From Candidatus Rifleibacteriota bacterium (GTDB lineage Bacteria > Riflebacteria > Ozemobacteria > Ozemobacterales > Ozemobacteraceae), in assembly GCA_029560455.1 (NCBI GenBank), contig JAKQKW010000279.1, positions 1 through 6,180 of the forward strand: a stretch of DNA of 6,180 bases, read 5' to 3'. The notes under the pieces are model-generated. The model searched no databases. It was given only the letters and a program-made list of their open reading frames with translations, and had not been told where the DNA came from. This document shows, piece after piece, positions 1 to 5,684 of this stretch. A program made the translations under genes and the position numbers. Position 1 is the stretch's first letter. Every line of letters begins with the position of its first letter.

Positions 1-68
1 ATAGCATCGATGATTTTCTGGTCGCGGCCTTCAGAAAAATTGGGTACACATTCGACGATCTTTTTCAT
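1..68 (-). CDS. ftcD: Glutamate formimidoyltransferase, N-terminal fragment (gene runs off the left edge)
   Basis: Read on the minus strand, the ATG at 68-66 opens a frame of 22 codons that continues to the window edge. It begins MKKIVECVPNFSEGRDQK, and the (I)VECVPNFSEGRD stretch is the N-terminal signature of glutamate formimidoyltransferase. This cytoplasmic enzyme moves the formimidoyl group of N-formimidoyl-L-glutamate, a histidine-degradation product, to tetrahydrofolate. The start is supported by an AAGGAAAG ribosome-binding site a few bases upstream (about 71-79 on the plus strand). A sigma70-like promoter lies a further 50 nt upstream. Whether the gene is a stand-alone transferase or fused to a cyclodeaminase domain cannot be seen here. 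The identification rests on only 22 residues, but they are distinctive. Confidence 0.88.
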   Translation of the reverse strand, partial: MKKIVECVPNFSEGRDQKIIDA

Positions 69-91
69 ATTCTTTCCTTTTAAAGTTATCT

Positions 92-106
92 GACGGCTGG
101 GCCGTC
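92..106 (-). other. Small hairpin in the ftcD leader
   Basis: GACGGC (92-97), TGG loop, GCCGTC (101-106) forms a perfect 6-bp GC-rich stem with a 3-nt loop. It lies between the predicted ftcD transcription start near 120 and the ribosome-binding site. It has no following U-tract for ftcD transcription, so it is not an obvious terminator. It could stabilise the leader mRNA or be incidental. Confidence 0.3.
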
Positions 107-126
107 GTCTATAGTTGCTACTGGCT

Positions 127-155
127 TTTATAGCTCATTCAAACAATATTGTAAA
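127..155 (-). promoter_or_regulatory. Predicted sigma70-type promoter for ftcD
   Basis: On the minus strand a -35 hexamer TTTACA (155-150, 5/6 to consensus) is separated by exactly 17 nt from a -10 hexamer TATAAA (132-127, 5/6 to consensus). Transcription would start near 120, giving a leader of about 50 nt before the ftcD ATG at 68. Hexamer quality and ideal spacing make this a good candidate. The palindrome at 143-152 overlaps the -35 and spacer. Confidence 0.6.
143..152. promoter_or_regulatory. Candidate operator: palindrome ACAATATTGT over the ftcD promoter
   Basis: ACAATATTGT is a perfect 10-bp palindrome overlapping the -35 element and spacer of the predicted ftcD promoter, a typical repressor position. 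Its half-site ACAAT/ATTGT recurs as a spaced inverted repeat over the oppositely directed promoter at 254-282. That the two are bound by one regulator is inference; an AT-rich palindrome of this size can arise by chance. Confidence 0.35.
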
Positions 156-253
156 GCAGAACACCGAAACTCTGAGATGCCGGATCGTATACTTCTGATC
201 TTGCTGTGAAAGCTATAATCGGCGGGCTTGTTTAAGCCTGATAAAAATGGTTG

Positions 254-282
254 TTTTCAGAATGGTCGCGTAAGTGTACAAT
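254..282 (+). promoter_or_regulatory. Predicted sigma70-type promoter for the MBL-fold hydrolase gene
   Basis: TTTTCA (254-259, 4/6 to the -35 consensus), a 17-nt spacer and TACAAT (277-282, 5/6 to the -10 consensus) place a transcription start near 289, about 27 nt before the chosen ATG at 316. A perfect TATAAT also occurs further upstream at 214-219, but no recognisable -35 lies 16-18 nt before it, so it is the weaker alternative. Confidence 0.45.
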
Positions 283-295
283 TAACTCGAATTGT
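278..295. promoter_or_regulatory. Candidate operator: inverted repeat ACAATT-N6-AATTGT
   Basis: ACAATT (278-283) and AATTGT (290-295) form a perfect 6-bp inverted repeat with a 6-nt spacer. It covers the -10 box and the predicted start of the MBL gene transcript. The arms include the same ACAAT/ATTGT half-site as the palindrome at 143-152 on the ftcD side. Position and symmetry suggest a repressor site; no regulator gene is present in the window to pair with it. Confidence 0.4.
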
Positions 296-315
296 TTACC
301 GGGAAAGGAATGCAG

Positions 316-1257
316 ATGCACACAGACATCAAGTTGCCTCAGCTTCCGGAAAGCGGCAACCCGGAATTTTTTCAGCAGCTGGTTGAATTTGGCCGTTTTC
401 TTGAGCAGCACGTCAGGCCGGGTCGGGCCTGTGATTTGCGTATCTGGCCAAATGCTCTGTGGAAGACAATCGAAGAACGCATGCTCTACAGCTGGCATGC
501 TTTTATGCGGACGCCGGTGGCCGAAGGGCAGGTGCTTCTGCTGCAATGGTATAATTCCGGAATTTTTCTGAAAACTGCCGGCAGCATGCTTGGTTTCGAT
601 ATTGTTCCGGTGCCGCGTTACTATGGCTGGCCAGAACCGGCTGGTTTGAGCATGGAAATAGCTTCTCAACTGGATGCTTTGCTGATTACCCATGATCACC
701 AGGATCACTGTGATCGTCAACTTGTCGAAGCCTGCAGTTCTTTGAATAAGCCTGTTCTTGCACACCCGGCTGCCGATATTGCCGGAAGAAGTCTGGTCGG
801 TATGCACGATCACTCAATGTTGTTCGTCGAAAAATTTGAGATCAGGGCGCATCAAGCACGTCATGTCTGGCGCAAAACCCTGGCTGAAGTTCCCTTGACC
901 TGTTTTGAGGTTGAACTGGGCAGTAGTTTCAGACTGTTTTTCTGTGGTGATGCTGACTATACCCAGGGTTTTGCCGGTTTGAGACCTGCGCCTGATCTCC
1001 TGTTTATCACCTGGCGTAACCCGGGGCCGGAATATGAAGACGGTCACCCTGACCAGAAAGCAACTACCGTCGATGCAGTCAACAAGATCCTGCATGAAAT
1101 TGCTCCCCGACAGCTGATTCTTGAACATTACGGGGAGCTTGACCATATCTATCGCGGGTTTCCGGCAAGCTACGAAATGGCACTCAAACTGATCGGCCAG
1201 GTAGAAACGCCGACCAGTATTTACTTTTGGGGCGATATAATAAAACCGGCCCTTTAA
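316..1257 (+). CDS. MBL-fold metal-dependent hydrolase, UlaG/RomA-like
   Basis: A 313-aa soluble protein of the metallo-beta-lactamase superfamily. The metal-binding motif HxHxDH is clear as HDHQDH (residues 126-131), after a predicted beta-strand and preceded by T125. Further candidate ligands are H179 or H183 (RAHQARH), D212/D214 in FFCGDADY, and H271 or H277 in LEHYGELDH, in the family's usual order. The YNSGIFLKT stretch around residue 80 matches the substrate-side strand (N-x-G-x-L) of UlaG/RomA-like members, and the first 75 residues are an extension before it. Such proteins hydrolyse lactones, phosphodiesters or N-acyl phospholipids; the substrate here cannot be told. No signal peptide is seen. 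ATG 316 is chosen because AAAGGA (304-309) lies 6 nt upstream; ATG 310 would abut it, and TTG 292 has no good ribosome-binding site. It is monocistronic, divergent from ftcD and convergent with the amylase. Confidence 0.85.
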   Translation: MHTDIKLPQLPESGNPEFFQQLVEFGRFLEQHVRPGRACDLRIWPNALWKTIEERMLYSWHAFMRTPVAEGQVLLLQWYNSGIFLKTAGSMLGFDIVPVPRYYGWPEPAGLSMEIASQLDALLITHDHQDHCDRQLVEACSSLNKPVLAHPAADIAGRSLVGMHDHSMLFVEKFEIRAHQARHVWRKTLAEVPLTCFEVELGSSFRLFFCGDADYTQGFAGLRPAPDLLFITWRNPGPEYEDGHPDQKATTVDAVNKILHEIAPRQLILEHYGELDHIYRGFPASYEMALKLIGQVETPTSIYFWGDIIKPAL

Positions 1258-1283
1258 GCCGGGCCGGTTAAGTAGTTTCTTTT
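1235..1283. terminator. Bidirectional rho-independent terminator between MBL hydrolase and amylase genes
   Basis: AACCGGCCC (1244-1252) and GGGCCGGTT (1261-1269) form a perfect 9-bp GC-rich stem with an 8-nt loop. On the minus strand the stem is followed by TTTTATTATAT (1245-1235), a good U-tract for ending the amylase transcript. On the plus strand the following TTTCTTTT (1276-1283) is further away and weaker. The 5' arm is made from the last codons of the MBL gene and its TAA stop (1255-1257) sits in the loop. Confidence 0.8.
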
Positions 1284-1291
1284 GATAAAAG

Positions 1292-2653
1292 TTATCGTCG
1301 CGGTGCAGTTCGGCGGGTGCCAGTCGCTGCGGGTTTTCTGGCGGTTGGGGTTTTGCTCCAGACTGCATAATTATCACCGCTGGCAGCCAGTTTAAATGAG
1401 GCATCTGTCGGTGCCCAGTCTTTTGAGCCGATCTTCATGGCGACTTTGCCATCGATTAAAGCGGCATACAGGCCGTCTTCAGCTTTAACTATCTCGACTT
1501 TGCTGGCGCTATGCAGCTTGTTGCCCTTACGTATGCCGATCAACTTCTGAATCTGGTTGTATAGATTCCAGTCGTAAACGTGTTCCCAGAATATGCAGGG
1601 GATACCAGGATGAGTGAGAATGTAGGCGTAGCCCTGCATTACATGCTTGTCCGGGAAAGGCCAGTGACTCTGCTGTGAGCCGGTGTCGTGGTTGTCAAGA
1701 AAGGTTACGGCACGGGTCGGCCACCAGCCGATCAGACCTGAAGGTTTGCCTTCAGAGTCTTTCAAACGCCAGTATTCACCATTCACCGCCACCTGAAGAA
1801 TGCCTTTGGTGGTAAAGTCGAACAGACAGGCGACTTTGCTCGGGTTGCCGTCAAGCCAGGTACAGAGATCCTGGCGGTGACTGTTCTGGTCGGGCTTCAG
1901 ATAAGAGCCCTGAAAGTTCATGTTGGTCCAGACTTCGCCGACCGAGAAGATTGGAGAAGTTTTAGAATCATACCAGCCGGCATATTTTGAGGCATAGCCC
2001 TTTGAATAATCGTAGCGCCAGCCCCTGAAACCGAGTTTTTTCAGCCAGTTGAGCCATTCGGCGATATCTTCGCGCACTTTATCGTTTGTGTGGTCGATAT
2101 CTGGCGCCGGAGAAAATTTGTCACCGGTGTCTGAGTTGCCTGTACCGCCGTAACTGCCGGAGCAGATGGCCCATTGTTCCCATTTTGCTTTGCCTGAGGG
2201 GAAATGGTAGATGTTCCAGATGCCGTTGTTGTCCTGTTTGCCGGCACAGCGGTGATTGATGACGATGTCGGCGATCGGGGCAATGCCGTGAGAGTTGAGG
2301 GTTGCCAGAGCCGAAACAAGCTGGTCATAATCACCATAGAAGGTCGGGGAGTCTTTACTGCCAAGATCGTAGTAATCACCGGGCAGATAGCCCTGCGGGC
2401 TGACTGAGCGTGAAACTGGCGGAAACCAGACGAAATCGATGCCCAGATTTTTCAGGCTTTCGGCACGGCTCTCGATGAGCTTATACCAGCGACTGGGAGT
2501 GCCGCGGGCCTGGCTGTTCCAGCCGAAACCCTGCAGAAGAATGCCACCGGAAACTTTCTCGGGCGGGTCGGCCATTATCGGGCAGGTGAGCGCGAGCAGG
2601 CAAAGCAGTGCCAGAAAAGTTACCGATAATCGGGTCATTCGTAAAAACTGCAT
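1292..2653 (-). CDS. Secreted plant-type alpha-amylase (GH13, subfamily 6-like)
   Basis: A 453-aa endo-acting alpha-1,4-glucan hydrolase. Residues 1-28 are a Sec signal peptide with a likely cut after PIMA (28/29), so it is exported. The GH13 regions are all present: I, DIVINH (129-134); II, GWRYDYSKGY (211-220) with R213 and nucleophile D215; III, SVGEVW with acid/base E240; IV, FLDNHDTGS (318-326) with D323. The stretch after region IV (WPFPDKHVMQGYAYILTHPG) and the C-domain phrase ALIDGKVAMKIG are typical of cereal alpha-amylases rather than Bacillus enzymes. Full length compares well with barley AMY1 plus a signal peptide. The last 20 residues form a Thr/Ala/Pro/Arg-rich basic tail that plant enzymes lack. 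The start ATG has GGAG 8 nt upstream (2665-2662). It has its own predicted promoter and structured leader, and ends at the shared terminator. Confidence 0.95.
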   Translation of the reverse strand: MQFLRMTRLSVTFLALLCLLALTCPIMADPPEKVSGGILLQGFGWNSQARGTPSRWYKLIESRAESLKNLGIDFVWFPPVSRSVSPQGYLPGDYYDLGSKDSPTFYGDYDQLVSALATLNSHGIAPIADIVINHRCAGKQDNNGIWNIYHFPSGKAKWEQWAICSGSYGGTGNSDTGDKFSPAPDIDHTNDKVREDIAEWLNWLKKLGFRGWRYDYSKGYASKYAGWYDSKTSPIFSVGEVWTNMNFQGSYLKPDQNSHRQDLCTWLDGNPSKVACLFDFTTKGILQVAVNGEYWRLKDSEGKPSGLIGWWPTRAVTFLDNHDTGSQQSHWPFPDKHVMQGYAYILTHPGIPCIFWEHVYDWNLYNQIQKLIGIRKGNKLHSASKVEIVKAEDGLYAALIDGKVAMKIGSKDWAPTDASFKLAASGDNYAVWSKTPTARKPAATGTRRTAPRR

Positions 2654-2668
2654 ACTTTTTACTCCACG

Positions 2669-2706
2669 GCAGACTTATGACCTGTCTGCATCAGTAGGGT
2701 GCAGAC
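2669..2706 (-). promoter_or_regulatory. Amylase leader with two mutually exclusive hairpins
   Basis: In the transcript orientation the leader carries GTCTGCA (2706-2700), a 9-nt loop, TGCAGAC (2690-2684), a 9-nt loop, then GTCTGC (2674-2669). The central TGCAGAC can pair with the first arm (7 bp) or with the last arm (6 bp), but not with both. The last arm ends only 3 nt before the GGAG ribosome-binding site (2665-2662), so the second hairpin could affect translation initiation. The arms and loop lengths are read directly; a switching role is inference. The same inverted repeats could instead act as a protein-binding site on DNA. Confidence 0.4.
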
Positions 2707-2755
2707 GCGTTGGCAGAAAGAACAAAAATACCGGCTTGCGTCGGCGGGTACATAA

Positions 2756-2785
2756 ATTATAACAGGATTATTCAGAATTTGCCAA
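2756..2785 (-). promoter_or_regulatory. Predicted sigma70 promoter for the amylase gene
   Basis: On the minus strand TTGGCA (2785-2780, 5/6 to the -35 consensus), an 18-nt spacer and a perfect TATAAT (2761-2756) define a strong candidate promoter. The -35 lies inside the last codons of the upstream acetyltransferase gene. Transcription would begin near 2749, giving a leader of about 95 nt. This allows the amylase to be expressed separately from the propeller/GNAT operon, although read-through from that operon is also possible because no terminator is seen between them. Confidence 0.65.
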
Positions 2786-3236
2786 GATCGAGTCGCATCA
2801 GCCAGCGGGGCTCACCTTTGTGAGGGTGCAGTGAAAGTTCTGATTTCTTTCTGAAACCGGCTTTATCGCTGTAAAATTTGCGGGCCGCCAGGTTCTCGGG
2901 GTTCATGGTCAACTCGAAATACGAGATTCCTGCGGATTCTGCCTTTTCTACAAGGTTGCGCATCAGCAGGCTGCCGTAACCCCGCCCCTGATGCTTTTTG
3001 TCGACAGCGAAAGCAAAAACAACCGCCCCGGTGTCGTGCAGGTTGCGCAAAACCACCGCTTCTGCAAGAACCATGCGCTCAAGCGCCAGGCAGAACACGC
3101 TGCCGCTTCTGGTAAACTGTGAAAGATTGAATACAGAGATACCATCTTCGCCAAAAGCCTGCTGATCGATCATGGCTATCTGTTCAAGAAGCTGCCAGTC
3201 CTGTGGGTCTGGCTGAATGCAGGTTACTTTATGCAC
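2772..3236 (-). CDS. GNAT family N-acetyltransferase
   Basis: A 154-aa soluble protein with the GCN5-related acetyltransferase fold. Motif A is clear: strand VFAFAVDKKH (73-82) followed by the acetyl-CoA pyrophosphate-binding loop QGRGYG (83-88) and helix SLLMRNLVEKA. Motif B follows as ELTMNPEN (108-115) and ARKFYSDKAGF (118-128), the usual N..A..FY...GF ending. The acceptor substrate is not predictable from these motifs. The start is GTG; no suitable ATG lies nearby (next Met is residue 22). AGGA 9 nt upstream overlaps the stop of the propeller gene, leaving a 6-nt intergenic gap, so the two are probably co-transcribed and translationally coupled. The gene's 3' end contains the -35 element of the amylase promoter. 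Confidence 0.87.
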   Translation of the reverse strand: MHKVTCIQPDPQDWQLLEQIAMIDQQAFGEDGISVFNLSQFTRSGSVFCLALERMVLAEAVVLRNLHDTGAVVFAFAVDKKHQGRGYGSLLMRNLVEKAESAGISYFELTMNPENLAARKFYSDKAGFRKKSELSLHPHKGEPRWLMRLDLGKF

Positions 3237-3242
3237 TTTATC

Positions 3243-5168
3243 TTATCCTGATGTTGTCTTGCTTTCATCGACAGCCGCCAGACAGACAACCGATTCTTCT
3301 GCGAGAACCGTCATGCAGAAGCGCCTGTGACTTGGTAGAAGCCGTGTCAGCCTGAAAGGCATGGTGTAGTTTGCCAGTATCTGCCCTGAAAAATTTATCA
3401 AAGCGAGCTGGTCAAGATCGGTTGCAATGACAGCGCCACCTTCGTGCCCGGCAATTCTCAGAGGTTTACCGTTGAGGCTGGTTCTGGTCATCTGCCCGGT
3501 GCGGCGCTGCAGAACAAAGATATTGCCAGTTTCAGTTCCGGCAAAGATGCATTCCTGGTCGCGGTTATAGGTAGCCGAAATAATCTTTTCATTCAGCCGG
3601 TAAGAAAAAACCGTCTCGAAATTCTCATCAAATATGTTTACCAGACCGTTTTCATTGCCACAGGCCAGATAACTGCCGGAACAACAGCCGTCGATAAAAC
3701 TGATCGGGCTGTCGAAATTCTGTTCAAAAAGTGTAGTGCCAGCGCTGTCGGCAATGCTGAAACTGGATTCGCTTATGATCAGGGCTCGGCTGGCAAAGGG
3801 TTTGAGGGCTTTAACCGGGCTGCCGGTATCAATTATGTGTGAAAAATTGTCGAAAGCCGGGTAGTATCTGACTTTCTGTTCGTGGTCAAGCAGCAGAATG
3901 GCGCCGTCGTCAAAGACGTGAACGCCGATAAACTGCCCGAAAAATCTGAAAACTTCGCCACCCGAAAGGTCGAAACCGGTGACCCCGTTTTTGAGAAGAA
4001 TGATCGCGAGATCGGCCTCAGCCGAAACCGACATGGCCGCAATCTCAGCGCCGCTAAGTCTTTCCTGCCATATTTCTTCACCAATGTCATTAAGACAGAA
4101 AAGTTTGCCGCTGCCATCCCAGACCAGGCTGTATTCAACGCCATCCTGACCTTTCCAGATGCAGAGTTCTGTGTGGTTTTCGAGACTGCCGTTGAGGTCG
4201 GCGGCCCAGACCCGGCGAAATGCTGCGGTGGTGCCGGCAGATAAAGGCTGAACCGGGATTTCCTGAAAGGTCATCTGGTTGTGCAGGCCTTCGCCACCTT
4301 GCGTCAGCAGGCCGATTTCGCCTCTGGCGGTTGCATAGAAAATACCTGTCCCTTCTGCGGTGATCGAGGCTTTCAACAGCTGGTCAGGAAACCAGTGCTC
4401 CCAGATCTGTTCGCCGGCCGGGTTGAGCTTGATGATCTGCCCTGCATTCGAAAACAGCAGGGTTTCGCCTGTTTTTGACGCAAATGAGACACCGGTGATT
4501 TTGTGTCCCTTGTCGCCTTTCCAGATGCCAAAGCTTTTTACCAGATTCAGGCAGAAGGTTTTGCCGCTGTCGGTTACGGCAATGGCAGCCTGACCATCTT
4601 CACTGAGTTCAAGATCGGTTATGGTGCCAAGGCCCATGAAAGCGTCATAAGGTTTGCCATTGTGGTTGACGGCCGAAATCCCTTCGCCGCGGTCATCGAA
4701 ACAGGGAAAAGCGGTTGTCTGACCGAGAGCCGAAATGGCGATGGTTGCCGGGCGGCGCATCAGATTGCGGTAAGCCCATTTAACTCTCAGGCTGCGGTCT
4801 GCACCGATAATCGCCGGGTCGCTTGTAACAAAGGCAAACGAATCGCCGGAAGCGCTGATTTTTCCGATCGCTGCCGGAAACGGGCGCTTGCGCCAGAGAG
4901 TTGCCCCTTCGGGGCCGAAGAGCAGAGAGTGTTTGTCGTTGTCGACCGCCAGCACTTCAAGAGTGTCGGCCAGTGAAATAGAAATCAGTTCCTGACCCGG
5001 GTTGCGGTGCCAGAGTTCCTGGCCGTAACTGTTGAACAGGCGCAGAACCGACTGGTCGTCGTAAGTGACAAAGCTGTGGTGGTCGCTGGCGAAATCAAGC
5101 AGCTTCAGCCCAGGTACCTGAATGTGCCAGGCCTTCTGAAAGCTGGTTTTCGGTTTTTCGCCGGTCAT
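3243..5168 (-). CDS. Soluble beta-propeller (WD40/PQQ-like repeat) protein of unknown function
   Basis: A 641-aa protein made almost entirely of short beta-rich repeats. Each typically ends in a turn and strand such as YGQELW (48-53), GATLW (88-92), GEQIW (252-256), GEEIW (363-367), GTTLF (477-481) and SGQIL (594-598), preceded by hydrophobic strands of the type 'LAVDND', 'AIAVTDSGK', 'LACGNENG' and 'FAGTETGN'. These spaced G-x-x-(L/I)-W motifs are typical of PQQ-like/quinoprotein and WD40 propellers; the length suits two propellers (about 12-14 blades). I see no signal peptide, membrane segment or catalytic domain, so a cytoplasmic scaffold or sensor is the best inference. GGGAGGAAAA, 6-9 nt before the ATG, is a strong ribosome-binding site. 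It is first gene of a pair with the GNAT gene, 6 nt downstream. Specific function: not recognised. Confidence 0.82.
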   Translation of the reverse strand: MTGEKPKTSFQKAWHIQVPGLKLLDFASDHHSFVTYDDQSVLRLFNSYGQELWHRNPGQELISISLADTLEVLAVDNDKHSLLFGPEGATLWRKRPFPAAIGKISASGDSFAFVTSDPAIIGADRSLRVKWAYRNLMRRPATIAISALGQTTAFPCFDDRGEGISAVNHNGKPYDAFMGLGTITDLELSEDGQAAIAVTDSGKTFCLNLVKSFGIWKGDKGHKITGVSFASKTGETLLFSNAGQIIKLNPAGEQIWEHWFPDQLLKASITAEGTGIFYATARGEIGLLTQGGEGLHNQMTFQEIPVQPLSAGTTAAFRRVWAADLNGSLENHTELCIWKGQDGVEYSLVWDGSGKLFCLNDIGEEIWQERLSGAEIAAMSVSAEADLAIILLKNGVTGFDLSGGEVFRFFGQFIGVHVFDDGAILLLDHEQKVRYYPAFDNFSHIIDTGSPVKALKPFASRALIISESSFSIADSAGTTLFEQNFDSPISFIDGCCSGSYLACGNENGLVNIFDENFETVFSYRLNEKIISATYNRDQECIFAGTETGNIFVLQRRTGQMTRTSLNGKPLRIAGHEGGAVIATDLDQLALINFSGQILANYTMPFRLTRLLPSHRRFCMTVLAEESVVCLAAVDESKTTSG

Positions 5169-5199
5169 TGTGCTTTTCCTCCCGCCGACATTTCAACAA

Positions 5200-5227
5200 A
5201 AGATATCACATTTGCCTTAAATCACAA
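5200..5227 (-). promoter_or_regulatory. Possible promoter for the propeller/GNAT operon
   Basis: On the minus strand TTGTGA (5227-5222, 4/6) and TATCTT (5205-5200, 4/6) are 16 nt apart and would start transcription near 5193, about 25 nt before the propeller ATG. The match is only moderate. Two ATCACA copies (5205-5210 and 5221-5226) repeat directly with a 16-bp period across this element. For the divergent RlpA-like gene I could not find a convincing promoter in the same 110-bp gap. Confidence 0.3.
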
Positions 5228-5278
5228 TAAGAATTAATCGTTCAGAATCTTACCGACCCTGCCGAATTGTTTGCCATC

Positions 5279-5683
5279 ATGAACGCAAAATTGTTAAAAA
5301 CTGCTGTGATCATCGGTTTCTCGGTGTTTCTGACCGGCTGTCAGATGGGTGGCAGCAAAGACAGCGGAACTCAGCCGACCTCAGGTTATTATCAGACTGG
5401 CACCGCTTCCTGGTATGGCGCTGAATACCACGGTCGTCCAACCGCTTCAGGCGACAAGTTCGACAAAAACGCCCTGACTGCAGCTCATCGCGATCTGGCA
5501 TTCGACACCTGGGTCGAAGTCACCAATCTCAGCAATGGGCGCCGGGTAACGGTTCGTATCAACGACCGCGGTCCGACGATCATGTCAAGAATCATCGATC
5601 TCTCAGAAAGAGCTGCTGATGAGATCGGTATGAAGCTCGCAGGTCTGGCGACGGTTACCCTCGAAATCGTCGGGGCGCCTTAA
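5279..5683 (+). CDS. RlpA-like septal/cell-wall lipoprotein (DPBB domain only)
   Basis: A 134-aa lipoprotein with a signal sequence ending in the lipobox LTGC (18-21); Gln22 at +2 suggests sorting to the outer membrane. After a Gly/Ser/Thr-rich linker comes a complete double-psi beta-barrel (about 38-132): GTASWYG, HGRPTASGDKFD, LTAAHRDLAF, VTNLSNGRRV, RINDRGP, RIIDLSERAA. RlpA proteins are lytic transglycosylases that cut peptidoglycan glycan strands lacking stem peptides, commonly at the septum. Of residues implicated in RlpA catalysis, H70 (LTAAH) and D96 (INDRG) are kept, as is D62, but the usual Glu of TASGE is Asp59. The C-terminal SPOR domain of classical RlpA is absent. ATG 5279 gives a normal signal peptide; TTG 5267 is an alternative. 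Neither has a clear Shine-Dalgarno site. It is convergent with the next gene, 1 nt apart. Confidence 0.9.
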   Translation: MNAKLLKTAVIIGFSVFLTGCQMGGSKDSGTQPTSGYYQTGTASWYGAEYHGRPTASGDKFDKNALTAAHRDLAFDTWVEVTNLSNGRRVTVRINDRGPTIMSRIIDLSERAADEIGMKLAGLATVTLEIVGAP

Positions 5684-5684
5684 A

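Noticed and set aside
214..219. Perfect TATAAT as the main MBL gene promoter
   Set aside because: No -35-like hexamer is found 16-18 nt upstream and no extended -10 TGn is present; the 254-282 pair is better overall, although this box could still have minor activity.
292..315. TTG 292 as start of the MBL gene
   Set aside because: It has no purine-rich site upstream and lies within the inverted repeat and near the predicted transcription start; ATG 316 has AAAGGA at a good distance.
232..1404. Minus-strand frames at 232-813 and 814-1404 opposite the MBL gene
   Set aside because: The plus-strand frame has a clear metallo-hydrolase motif set and a Shine-Dalgarno site; the minus frames carry no domain and cross the terminator hairpin.
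3444..4976. Several long open frames on the plus strand opposite the propeller gene (for example 3444-3842, 3882-4244, 4503-4976)
   Set aside because: They lie antisense to a long, repeat-structured, well-initiated gene, show no recognisable domain, and lack convincing ribosome-binding sites; they are products of the composition of the real gene.
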